Positions 43,593 to 51,660 of a DNA stretch of 64,000 nt are shown here, piece after piece; positions within the stretch are counted from its first letter, which is position 1; every line of letters starts with the position of its first letter. The notes beneath the pieces were generated by a model, which saw nothing but the letters and a program-made list of their open reading frames with translations, made no database searches and was not told where the DNA came from. Location: the NCBI GenBank assembly GCA_964448045.1, contig CAYUVF010000002.1:1-64000 (forward strand), written 5' to 3'. Position numbers and translations under genes: made by a program. The stretch is from CAYUVF01 sp964448045. GTDB lineage: Bacteria > Bacteroidota > Rhodothermia > Rhodothermales > Salinibacteraceae.

Positions 43593-44912
43593 TCATACTT
43601 CGTGGAGTAGTCGCTGAAGCGTCTCGGACGGGGGCCCGTCGGGGGTTTCGTTGATGTCTTGCTGGAGGAACGCGGCGAGATGCGGATAGGCAGCAATGGC
43701 TCGGTCGGCTTCGGGGTCAGAGCCCGATTCGTAGGCCCCCACGTTGACGAGGTCCTCGATCCGGTCGTAGCTGGCGAGTAGGCGCCGGGCCTCTTCGGCT
43801 GCCTCGCGCGCTTCGGCAGAGGCCACGCGGGGCATCAGCCGGCTGACGCTCTGCGTCACGTCGATCGCGGGAAAGTGGTTCGCGTGGGCTAAGTCGCGGG
43901 AGAGGACGATGTGCCCGTCGAGGATGCCGCGTGCGGCATCGCTCACTGGCTCGTTCATATCGTCTCCTTCCACCAGCACGGTGAAAATCCCGGTGATGGT
44001 GCCCGCCGCAGCCGGCCCGGCGCGTTCCAGGAGGCGGGGGAGCAGGGCGAAGACGCTGGGGGTGTACCCGCGTGTAGTTGGGGGCTCGCCCACGGCCAGG
44101 CCAATCTCGCGCTGAGCCATCGCCACGCGCGTGATCGAGTCCATCATCAAAAGCACGTCCTTCTCGCGGTCGCGAAAGTACTCCGCAATGGCGAGGGCTA
44201 CACTGGCGCCTTTGACGCGGCTCATGGCCGCCTGGTCGCCCGTGACGGCAATCACAATAGATTTTTCCAGGCCTTCTTCGCCCAGGTTATCGGAGATGAA
44301 TTCGCGGACCTCCCGGCCTCGCTCCCCGATGAGCGCGACCACATTGACATCGGCATCGGCGTTGCGGGCAATCATTCCCAGCAGCGTACTTTTTCCGACG
44401 CCTGAGCCCGCAAAAATGCCCATCCGTTGGCCCTTGCCAAGCGTTAGAAACGCGTCGATCGCGCGGATGCCTGTCGGCAGCGGCGTATCGATCATCTGCC
44501 GGTCCAGTGGGGAGGGCGGATCGCGGTGGACTGGGCGGGTGTCGCTCATCGAGAGGGGGCCGTTGCCATCAATCGGATTGACGTTGGCATCGACGACGCG
44601 GCCGAGCAGTGCATCGCCTACCTCGACGGTGAGCGGCAGCGCGGCGCGCTGAACGAGGCATCCGGCCCGCAGGCCAACGGTCTTTTCGAGTGGCATCAGT
44701 ACGGTTGTCCCTTCGCGTACGCCGACGACCTCGGCCTTGACGCGGCGGCTTTGGGGCGTGTCTTTCTCGTAGATGTAGCACAGCTCGCCCACCGCGGCCT
44801 GGAGCCCCTGTGCCTCTACCAGCAACCCCACGACCGACTGGACCTTCCCGAAACGGAGCGGGCCCAGAGGGGGGGATTGGAGGTCGTCGAGACGTTCGGC
44901 GAGAGCATTCAT
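43593..44912 (-). CDS. fliI: Flagellar export ATPase
   Basis: 439 residues. Start at 44912 (MNALAERLDD). The Walker A GSGVGKST lies at residues 169-176, the Walker B region is DVLLMMDSITRVA, and AVGEPPTTRGYTPSVFALLPRLLER plus the F1-beta-like core are present. It hydrolyses ATP to unfold and deliver export substrates at the base of the flagellum. Its partners FliH (22 bases upstream) and FliJ (downstream) are encoded beside it. The N-terminal domain is typical of FliI rather than F1-ATPase. Confidence 0.96.
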   Translation of the reverse strand: MNALAERLDDLQSPPLGPLRFGKVQSVVGLLVEAQGLQAAVGELCYIYEKDTPQSRRVKAEVVGVREGTTVLMPLEKTVGLRAGCLVQRAALPLTVEVGDALLGRVVDANVNPIDGNGPLSMSDTRPVHRDPPSPLDRQMIDTPLPTGIRAIDAFLTLGKGQRMGIFAGSGVGKSTLLGMIARNADADVNVVALIGERGREVREFISDNLGEEGLEKSIVIAVTGDQAAMSRVKGASVALAIAEYFRDREKDVLLMMDSITRVAMAQREIGLAVGEPPTTRGYTPSVFALLPRLLERAGPAAAGTITGIFTVLVEGDDMNEPVSDAARGILDGHIVLSRDLAHANHFPAIDVTQSVSRLMPRVASAEAREAAEEARRLLASYDRIEDLVNVGAYESGSDPEADRAIAAYPHLAAFLQQDINETPDGPPSETLQRLLHEV

Positions 44913-44934
44913 CGGGAAAGGAGGGCGGATGCGG

Positions 44935-45855
44935 TTAGTGCGTGGCGGGTGGGGCGGCGTCGGGGGCATCGGCATCGCGGAGGGCGCCGAGGCGCGTCCG
45001 CAGGTTGCGGATCAGCTCGTCGCGGAAGTGGCGCACCATCGCCACGGGCGACTCCACCGACCAGTCGCCTTCGTCGAGTTCGGGACGCGTATTCCACCGC
45101 AGGTAGTCGTGGTTGGCGTTGAGTTGTTCGAGCATCCCGGTTTCTTGGAGATGCTGATAGTCGACGGGATGCAGCGCGATGGTGAGCGGCGGGGTATCGG
45201 CCAGGTCTTCGACGGCTTCGGCGATGGCGCGCGCCGACACGCGGCGGACGGAGTCGGGTAGCGGAGCATCCAGCAGCGTTTCGGCCACGTCGATGGTCGT
45301 CTGCGCCAGATGCGGTTCGCTTTCTTCGATGTAGTCTGTCCAGAGCGCATTCAGGCGCTCCATGTCCTCCACGAGCCGGTCGCGATCGGCCTGGAACGCG
45401 GCTTCGAGCTCGGCCTGGGCCTCGGCGTATCCGTCGTCGTAGCCCTCGGCATATCCGACTTCGCGCCCCTCTGCGCGGGCAGCTTCGACGGCGTCTTCCA
45501 ACCGTGCCTCCCACTCGGCTTCGAGCTCCTCGCGGCTTTTGGGCGCAGCGTCGGATTCGTCGGATTCCTCCGCAGCGTCGGATTCGTCGGCCGGGGTAGG
45601 GGCCGGGGGCTCGGGGAGGGGGAAGTCCGGATCGAGATCGGCCACGGGGATGGCGTACGATTGGACCTCCTCGTTGACGTCGCGCGAGGAGAGCACGCGT
45701 CCACCCGTCCGGGTCGATGGGTCGGCGTCCCGGTTCTGCATGCGCACGCGGTCGCGGCTGATGCGGGAGTGGAGCCCTTCGACCAGCGACTCGGTATCGA
45801 GGTCGGCATCCTGGACGGACTCGTTGGCGATGTCGTCGCGCTTGATGACCTTCAT
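44935..45855 (-). CDS. fliH: Flagellar assembly protein FliH
   Basis: 306 residues from the ATG at 45855; a GTG at 45864 would add three. The N-terminal 90 residues are Asp/Glu-rich. A helical region holds GREVGYAEGYDDGYAEAQAE, the Gly-x3-Gly pattern typical of FliH. The C-terminal domain (VDVAETLLDA, IALHPVDYQHLQET, GDWSVESPVAMV) matches the V-ATPase E/FliH fold. FliH anchors the FliI ATPase to the C-ring. It is encoded between fliG (48-base gap) and fliI. Confidence 0.88.
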   Translation of the reverse strand: MKVIKRDDIANESVQDADLDTESLVEGLHSRISRDRVRMQNRDADPSTRTGGRVLSSRDVNEEVQSYAIPVADLDPDFPLPEPPAPTPADESDAAEESDESDAAPKSREELEAEWEARLEDAVEAARAEGREVGYAEGYDDGYAEAQAELEAAFQADRDRLVEDMERLNALWTDYIEESEPHLAQTTIDVAETLLDAPLPDSVRRVSARAIAEAVEDLADTPPLTIALHPVDYQHLQETGMLEQLNANHDYLRWNTRPELDEGDWSVESPVAMVRHFRDELIRNLRTRLGALRDADAPDAAPPATH

Positions 45856-45903
45856 GGCGGGCACAGAGGCAGAGCGGGTACAGGAGGGGATAAGCCGCTG
45901 GGA

Positions 45904-46986
45904 TTATTCGATCATGTCCTGCGTGGTGCGCGAGAGAGCGATCTCGTCCTCTTCTTCGAGGCGCTGGGCCGTATCGAGGATCGTGCGCTGTGCTTCTTCG
46001 ACATCGCCCACGCGCACCGGGCCCATCAGCTCGAGCTCTTCCTTGATGCCGTCGGCGACGCGCTGGCTGACGTTGTCGAAAATTTTCTCCTTCAGATCGT
46101 CGGAGGCTGCTTTGAGGCTGACGGCGAGATCGTTCTGCTCGACCTCAGTCAGCAGGCGCTGCATGTCGCGGTCGTGAATCGTGATCAGGTCCTCGAAGAC
46201 GAACATGAGCTGCTTGATGTTGTCGGCCAGCTCGCCGGAGCGGTCGCGGATCGAGTCGAGGATGGCGCGCTCGGTTGATCGGCTCGTGCCGTTGAGGATC
46301 TCGGCCACCTGCTCGATGCCGCCCGAAACGCTGAGCTGGGCACCAAAGACCGAGCCCAGCTGCTCGCGGATCACATTTTCGATGTCGCCCAGCATTTCCG
46401 GTGAGGTCTTTCCCATCGTGGCGAGCCGGTAGAGGATCTCCGATTGTAGATCGGGATCGAGGTGCTTGATGATGTCCGAGCCCTTGATCGGGTTGAGGTG
46501 GGAGAGGATGAGCGCGGCCGTCTGCGGATGTTCGTTGCGGAGGAAGTTGGTGAGCTGGTCGGTCTCCACAGTCTGCAAGAGGTGAAACGCCGAGACCTCC
46601 ATCGCGGCCTCTACCTTCATGATGATGTCCTCGGCCCGGCGCCCTCCCAGCGCCTCTTCGAGCGCCTTCCGTGCGAAGTCCACGCCGCCCTGCGCGATGT
46701 AATCCTGCGCCATCGCCAGGTCGCGATACTCCACGAGCACCGCCTCGACGACTTCGCTGGAGATGTTACGCATCCGAGCGATCTCGACGGAGACCTTCTC
46801 GACCTCGGAGTCGTCCAGCTCCTTGAGGACTGCACTGGCCGCGTCGAGGCCGAGAGCGATCAGGAGCACGGCCGATTTCTGTGCGCCCGTGAGGTCGTCC
46901 ACGTCGGGCTGGTCCACGGCGTCGACTGCATTCGGATTGGTGGCCGGCATCGTTTGTGTCGATGGGCCGTCAGCTACTCCATCCAT
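45904..46986 (-). CDS. fliG: Flagellar motor switch protein FliG
   Basis: About 360 residues from the start at 46986; a Met at 46950 is also possible. Domain signs: LTGAQKSAVLLIALGLDAAS (N-domain), VSAFHLLQTVETDQLTNFLR and EHPQTAALILSHL (middle armadillo), ILDSIRDRSGELADNIKQLMFVFEDL and IHDRDMQRLLTEV (C-domain that meets the stator). FliG joins the MS ring to the C-ring and converts CheY-P binding into a change of rotation. Its start lies 5 bases after the fliF stop, suggesting coupled translation. Confidence 0.95.
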   Translation of the reverse strand: MDGVADGPSTQTMPATNPNAVDAVDQPDVDDLTGAQKSAVLLIALGLDAASAVLKELDDSEVEKVSVEIARMRNISSEVVEAVLVEYRDLAMAQDYIAQGGVDFARKALEEALGGRRAEDIIMKVEAAMEVSAFHLLQTVETDQLTNFLRNEHPQTAALILSHLNPIKGSDIIKHLDPDLQSEILYRLATMGKTSPEMLGDIENVIREQLGSVFGAQLSVSGGIEQVAEILNGTSRSTERAILDSIRDRSGELADNIKQLMFVFEDLITIHDRDMQRLLTEVEQNDLAVSLKAASDDLKEKIFDNVSQRVADGIKEELELMGPVRVGDVEEAQRTILDTAQRLEEEDEIALSRTTQDMIE

Positions 46987-46991
46987 GGGGG

Positions 46992-48638
46992 TTATTGATA
47001 TTGGTGCTGATTGGCGGCGTCGTTGACGAGCCAGGAGCGGATCAGCTCGGCGGTCTCTTCGGGGCTTTCGACGACTTGCGACTGAATTTCTTCGTACATC
47101 TTGTTTTTGGCTTTGAGGCGCGCTTTGGCCTGCGCCGACAGCTTGCTGGTGTAGACATCGTCGACGAGCATGACCTCCTCTTCCTCCTCGCCCGCGGCGG
47201 GGCCTTCTGCGAGCGACTGCTGCGACGCCCGGTTGCGGGCGGCGCCGCCCGGCGCCGAGCCGTCCTGCAGTTGGCGGTTGGTGCTGGCCGTACCCGTCGT
47301 CAGCTCGCCACTGACCCCGGCCATCTCGGCGCCCCGCTTCGCAATCGAGCGCACCAGCCATGCCCCGATCAGCAGGCTCAGGAAGATCAGCCCGTAGCGC
47401 AGGTACATCTCCATCTGGCGCTGCCACTCCTGGTCCTGCATCTGCGAGACGATTTTGTCGTCCACACTCGTGTCGAAGCGGGTCTGATGGATGGCGAAGC
47501 GGTCTCCCCGCTCGGGGTCGAACCCGACGGCGTTTTTGACGATCGACTCAATCTCCTGCAGCTCGTCCTCGGTGTAGGGCTCTCGCCCGGCGGTTTGATT
47601 GCCGTCGCCATTGCCATTGGCTGTTGTGCGTTTGTGGTTGAGCATCACCGAGACGGTGAGGTGCGAGATATCGCCCACGCTGCTTTCAAAGCGCTCCTGC
47701 GTGCGGCTCAGCTCATAGTTGCGAACGGTCGACTCGGCCGCGTCGTCGGGGCCTTCTTCGTTCAGGTTCTCTTCGCTGATGATGGTGCGGCTCTCCGGAT
47801 CGATCAGGTCGCGCTGCGAAACGCGGCGGCTGAAGTCGAGCTTCGCCGAAACGCGCACAATGGCTTCCCCCGCGCCGAGCATCTGGTTGAGCATCGACTG
47901 GCCGCTTTCCGTGAGGTGCTGCTCCACCTCCTGCTGCATTTCGAGCTGCGTCGAGGTGAGCGATACATTGGGGTCGTCCGCATTCGGATCCGAGAGCATG
48001 TTGCCCTGCGCGTCGATCACGGTCACGGAGGCGTTCGACATCCCCTCTACCGCTCCGGCCACCAGCGCCGCAATTCCTTCGATCTGCCTCGGGTTCAGCG
48101 ATCCGCTTCCGGCGGGCTGGATGACGACCGAGGCACTGGCTTCGACTTCTCCATTGCGGAAGGGCGACCGCTCGGGCAAGACGAGGTGCACGCGTGCCAT
48201 CTGCACCTGCTGGATGTTGGTGATGGTGCGGGCCAGTTCGCCCTCCAGCGCGCGCTTTTTGTTCATCTTCTGCATGAAATCCGTCATTCCGAGGTTGTCC
48301 CGGTCGAACAGCTCATATCCGATCTGCCCCTTCGAGATGGTGCCTTCCGAGGCGAACTGTAGCCGCAGCTCGTAAACCTTCTCGCGCGGGACGTAGACGG
48401 CCGTACCGCCGCTCTTGAGCTCGTACGAAACGCCCTCTTCCCGCAGCGTTTCGACAACGCTATTGGCATCGGAGGGGTCGAGTTCACCGAAGAGCAGTGT
48501 GTAGTCGGGCTGGTTGACCCAGTATGCAATGGTGATGATGATGGCGGTGCCGCCAGCCAGGACGAGGCCGAGGGCGAGCTGTTGGCCCAGGCTGAGCCGG
48601 GCGAGGAAGCGCCGAATGTTACGGAAAAAGTCTTGCAT
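46992..48638 (-). CDS. fliF: Flagellar MS-ring protein FliF
   Basis: 548 residues from the start at 48638 (MQDFFRNIRRFL). The N-terminal membrane helix (LALGLVLAGGTAIIITIAYW) precedes the ring-building motifs: YTLLFGELDPSDANSVVETL, LFDRDNLGMTDFMQKMNKKR, ALEGELARTI and VQMARVHLVLPERSPF. A second membrane helix (YGLIFLSLLIGAWLVRSI) lies near residue 430. The C-terminal tail binds FliG. It forms the first-assembled base of the motor. It is 53 bases after fliE. Confidence 0.95.
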   Translation of the reverse strand: MQDFFRNIRRFLARLSLGQQLALGLVLAGGTAIIITIAYWVNQPDYTLLFGELDPSDANSVVETLREEGVSYELKSGGTAVYVPREKVYELRLQFASEGTISKGQIGYELFDRDNLGMTDFMQKMNKKRALEGELARTITNIQQVQMARVHLVLPERSPFRNGEVEASASVVIQPAGSGSLNPRQIEGIAALVAGAVEGMSNASVTVIDAQGNMLSDPNADDPNVSLTSTQLEMQQEVEQHLTESGQSMLNQMLGAGEAIVRVSAKLDFSRRVSQRDLIDPESRTIISEENLNEEGPDDAAESTVRNYELSRTQERFESSVGDISHLTVSVMLNHKRTTANGNGDGNQTAGREPYTEDELQEIESIVKNAVGFDPERGDRFAIHQTRFDTSVDDKIVSQMQDQEWQRQMEMYLRYGLIFLSLLIGAWLVRSIAKRGAEMAGVSGELTTGTASTNRQLQDGSAPGGAARNRASQQSLAEGPAAGEEEEEVMLVDDVYTSKLSAQAKARLKAKNKMYEEIQSQVVESPEETAELIRSWLVNDAANQHQYQ

Positions 48639-48691
48639 GGGCGGGACGCACGGGTGGGGGCCTGCGCGCAACAACTAATGGGAAAGGGCGG

Positions 48692-49006
48692 CTACACCGG
48701 CATGCGCATGAGTTCTTGATAGGCCTCCAGCACGCGATTGCGCGTCTCGGTCATCATCTGGAAGTGGAGCTTGGCTTGGTTCATCGAGATCATCACGTCG
48801 TGCAGATTTTCCTCCTCGCCGGCGACGTACGCTTCAATCTTACCCTCGGCCTGTTTTTGCGACTCGTCCACGCTTTCGATCGCGTCCTTGAGCGTGTCCG
48901 AAAAGCTGGTTTTGTCGTCGCCCTCTTGCCGAGGTTGGGGCAGCGAGCGCGGCGTATCGTCCGTCGGGTAGGCCTGCTGGAGGCGCTGCAGTTGAGCTAC
49001 GTTCAT
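48692..49006 (-). CDS. fliE: Flagellar hook-basal body protein FliE
   Basis: 104 residues. Matches FliE: TSFSDTLKDAIESVDESQKQ, VAGEEENLHDVMISMNQAKL and MMTETRNRVLEAYQELMRMPV at the C-terminus. FliE links the MS ring to the rod and is the first rod component exported. It lies between a small unknown gene (24 bases) and fliF. Confidence 0.95.
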   Translation of the reverse strand: MNVAQLQRLQQAYPTDDTPRSLPQPRQEGDDKTSFSDTLKDAIESVDESQKQAEGKIEAYVAGEEENLHDVMISMNQAKLHFQMMTETRNRVLEAYQELMRMPV

Positions 49007-49030
49007 GGGAAAGGCGCGTCAGGTGGAGGC

Positions 49031-49345
49031 TTATCCGCTCACGTCGAGGTTTTGGCCGAGCACGCCCGGATTGACCGTCTCCGTGCTACGGTTGGGCCCG
49101 TAGAGGCGCATCGACAGGTCGGGGTCCTGCGGGAAGTTGCGCTGGATCATCTCACGCTCGGCGGCGCTCAACTCTTGCATGCTGGCCGCCGATTCGGGGG
49201 CCTCGGACTTCCGGGCTGCCTCGGCAGTGTCGGTCGATTCAGACGGGGCGGGGGCGTTCGTTTCGGGCGTCTGTCCCGCGGGCGTGTTAATGCGCTGATA
49301 CGGATTGAAACGCCCAGAATGGAAAGAGCCAATGTTGTTACTCAT
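49031..49345 (-). CDS. Unknown small protein in the hook-basal body operon
   Basis: 104 residues from the ATG at 49345 (MSNNIGSFHSGRFN). Ser/Ala/Glu/Pro-rich from about 20 to 55, then a helical segment (MQELSAAEREMIQRNF) and a tail (DPDLSMRLYGPNRSTE, GVLGQNLDVSG). I recognise no family. The gene is squeezed between flgC (40 bases) and fliE (24 bases) with the same codon use, so it is very likely translated and flagellar. The Gly/Asn-rich tail and disordered middle could suit an exported accessory protein or a rod-assembly factor, but this is a guess. Confidence 0.7.
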   Translation of the reverse strand: MSNNIGSFHSGRFNPYQRINTPAGQTPETNAPAPSESTDTAEAARKSEAPESAASMQELSAAEREMIQRNFPQDPDLSMRLYGPNRSTETVNPGVLGQNLDVSG

Positions 49346-49385
49346 AGCGCGGCGGAGCAAGAGTGGGGGATTAGCCGAATGCGGC

Positions 49386-49886
49386 TCATATCTGGAGGGT
49401 TTGCTTAGCCATCTCTTTGGCGGCCTGCACGGTGGTTAGGTTCGCCTCGTAGATGCGATTGGCCGAGATCATCCGCGACATTTCCTCGACCACGTTGATA
49501 TCGGGGTAGTGGACGTAGCCCTCGGCGTCGGCATCGGGATGGGTGGGGTCGAACTCAAGGCGTTCCTGGACGACCTCTTCGACTTCGGTCGTCGGCCCGA
49601 GGTCGACCTCGCTGAGGCGGCGGCGTAGCTGAGGGCCGTCGAGGTGCTGCCCGTCGGCGCTGCTCAGCTCCAGGGTGGCATCGTTCAGCACCTCGCTGAA
49701 GCGCCGGTAGTCTTCCTGTGTGACCTCGTGGGCGGCCCGCTTGATGGCGTACGGTTCACCGTCTTCGGTGCGCGTGGTCTTGGCGTTGGCGATATTCTCG
49801 GTGTGGGTGCCGAGAGCAATCCGCTGCGCCTCGAGGCCGCGGGCGGCTGTACGGAAGATCGATGAAAAACGAGTACCCAGAAGCAT
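49386..49886 (-). CDS. flgC: Flagellar basal-body rod protein FlgC
   Basis: 166 residues. N-terminal SIFRTAARGLEAQRIALGTH and TENIANAKTTRTEDGEPY is the rod-protein signature in the FlgC form. The C-terminus YVHYPDINVVEEMSRMISANR, YEANLTTVQAAKEM is diagnostic (FlgC has this phrase where other rod proteins do not). It builds part of the proximal rod. It follows flgB by 33 bases. Confidence 0.95.
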   Translation of the reverse strand: MLLGTRFSSIFRTAARGLEAQRIALGTHTENIANAKTTRTEDGEPYAIKRAAHEVTQEDYRRFSEVLNDATLELSSADGQHLDGPQLRRRLSEVDLGPTTEVEEVVQERLEFDPTHPDADAEGYVHYPDINVVEEMSRMISANRIYEANLTTVQAAKEMAKQTLQI

Positions 49887-49919
49887 AGTAATGCGCTACG
49901 GGAGGAGGGAGGAAGCAAG

Positions 49920-50258
49920 TTATTCGGAGCGGCCCTTGATGCCGGTGCGCATCAGCTCGAAGTGATCGCGCAGGGCGCGTGTCACAAGCTGGGTGCGCAT
50001 CTGCGTATCGGCCAGATTCATCAGCTCATCTTCGAGGATGGGGGGGCCGTCTTCGACCTCCATCCGCGGCTCGACATCCGTCGCATCGCGCTGGCTGGGG
50101 ACCTGATGCCGCGCGTCGCGGAGTTGATCCTCGAAGGAAACCGACACCCGCTGGTAGCCGGGCGTATCGGCATTGGCGAGGTTGCTGGCGATGGATTGGG
50201 TGCGCATGGCGTATGTTTTCATCGCCGAGCGCAGAACGTTAAGATGACCCGTTTCCAT
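49920..50258 (-). CDS. flgB: Flagellar basal-body rod protein FlgB
   Basis: 112 residues. LRSAMKTYAMRTQSIASNLA followed by NADTPGYQRVSVSFEDQL is the FlgB N-terminal signature, and LMNLADTQMRTQLVTRALRD the C-terminal one. It is a proximal rod subunit and the first gene of the long operon that runs to flgE. A sigma-54-like promoter lies about 56 bases upstream. Confidence 0.94.
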   Translation of the reverse strand: METGHLNVLRSAMKTYAMRTQSIASNLANADTPGYQRVSVSFEDQLRDARHQVPSQRDATDVEPRMEVEDGPPILEDELMNLADTQMRTQLVTRALRDHFELMRTGIKGRSE

Positions 50259-50313
50259 AGCAAGGAGAGCCCAAGGCCCAATTGAATCATGGTTGCGTGC
50301 GCCTCAAGTGATG

Positions 50314-50330
50314 AACAACGACTGTGCCAG
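50314..50330 (-). promoter_or_regulatory. Sigma-54-like promoter for the flgB operon
   Basis: On the minus strand CTGGCACAGTCGTTGTT: TGGCAC at -24, 5 bases, TTGT at -12 instead of TTGC (GG-N10-GT). It is the best such site in the 417-base divergent region and lies at a suitable distance from flgB. The divergent gene pair encodes a sigma-54 activator, which supports the call. Confidence 0.65.
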
Positions 50331-50675
50331 CCGATCTGAGGAGGAGACAAAGAAAAAATCCGATGGCGTTTAAGCAGTGCGCTTTTTCCGCCGAAAACCC
50401 TTTGTTAGGCGTCAAAGCGGATTAAGAGTCACCTCTTGCGGGTATCAATTACCGATGGGAAGGACACTCAAGGAAAATTGTGCGCGGCAGGCCGGGGAAA
50501 ATATTTCCAATCATTGTGCGAGTCCATCGTCATCGACGCCTGCCGCGCGCTGGCCGACCTGCGGCGCTCGGAACGCTTTTTGACTTCCTTTGGGAGCGCG
50601 ACGTCTATAAGCGCACCGTGGCCCACGGCCATCCCGTCATTCCCCGCCGAACCGGCTTGAGCAGAACCTGATTTT

Positions 50676-51455
50676 ATGACTGCCGAATCCGGGGCGTCCT
50701 CGCCCGCCACGTCCTCTTCTGTTTCATCCGATCCGTCGCCGGGCGCTCAGCCGGGCCCGGTCCAAGACGCCCAGGCTGGCCTGCAGGGCCTGGCCGACCG
50801 GCTTTCGCACCACCTGCTTGGGCTCGTAAGCAGCATCGAAGGCTACACCGATCTTCTGGCCGATACGCTTGGGTCGCCCCAGCAGCGCGAGCTGTCGCTG
50901 CGCATCCTCGAAGGCGCTGCCGAGATCGAGCGGCTGGTGGCCAACCTGCGCCGCTTCAGCGAGCCGGTCAATCCCGTGATTCGGCTGATTTCGGTGCAAC
51001 AGGTGATCGATGAGCTCGCCGCGGTGCTGCCCGATGCCTCGTGGGCGCGGGTGGACGTGCAATCGAGCCTGCCGCCGACGCATCAGCTCTGGGCCGATCC
51101 GCGCTTGCTCCGCCAGGCGCTGGTCGTGCTCGTCCAGAACGCCGTCGAGGCAGCTCCCGAAGGCCCCATCCAGCTGATCGTCCGCGCCGAAGTCGATCCG
51201 GATAGCACGGCATTTCGTATCTGCAATACGGGGCGCATCGAGCCGGAGGGAACGGGCGATAAGGTGTTCGAGCCGTTCTACACGACCAAGCCCTCCCATC
51301 TGGGCATGGGGCTGCCACTAGCGCAGCGGATCGCCGAGAGCCACGAGGGAACGTTGCGGCGCGCGAGCAGTGATTCCGACGACGTGACGTGCTTTGCACT
51401 TCACATCCCGAACCGCGAGGTGAGCCAGGCCGATCTGGTACGGCCCGACCCGTGA
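50676..51455 (+). CDS. Flagellar-type histidine kinase with degenerate catalytic motifs
   Basis: 259 residues, cytoplasmic, no PAS domain. Residues 1-30 are Ser/Pro-rich. The dimerisation helix LADRLSHHLLGLVSSIEGYT aligns with the NtrB-type H-box (AHEIKNPLGGIRG). His45 is the expected phospho-site, but the next residue is His46 instead of the acidic Glu/Asp and the usual Asn is Gly. The ATPase domain keeps the N box (LVQNAVEAA) and G2 (GMGLPLA), while G1 reads ICNTGRI rather than DxGxG. FEPFYTTKP is normal. It is expected to control the sigma-54 activator encoded 205 bases downstream and is divergent from flgB, like FlgS/FleS systems. Kinase activity is doubtful. Confidence 0.85.
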   Translation: MTAESGASSPATSSSVSSDPSPGAQPGPVQDAQAGLQGLADRLSHHLLGLVSSIEGYTDLLADTLGSPQQRELSLRILEGAAEIERLVANLRRFSEPVNPVIRLISVQQVIDELAAVLPDASWARVDVQSSLPPTHQLWADPRLLRQALVVLVQNAVEAAPEGPIQLIVRAEVDPDSTAFRICNTGRIEPEGTGDKVFEPFYTTKPSHLGMGLPLAQRIAESHEGTLRRASSDSDDVTCFALHIPNREVSQADLVRPDP

Positions 51456-51660
51456 GAGCGTCCGGATCTGCTGCGTACGTTCCCCGGCACTCGCGCTTTG
51501 CAATTCAGTCCATTATATTGCTTAGCGCCGTACCGGCAGCACCGGTCGTTGCGCTCCGAGGCGTCTTCTCATTCATGACACCTTATCTCGAGGGAACGCC
51601 TGCGCGCTCCGTGCCTGCCGCCACCGGTTACGTCGATCTGCATGACTAAATATCTGGGGC

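Noticed and set aside
51486..51502. CGGCAC...TTTGC, a possible sigma-54 site before the activator gene
   Set aside because: The spacing between GG and GC is 12 bases instead of 10, which sigma-54 does not tolerate well.
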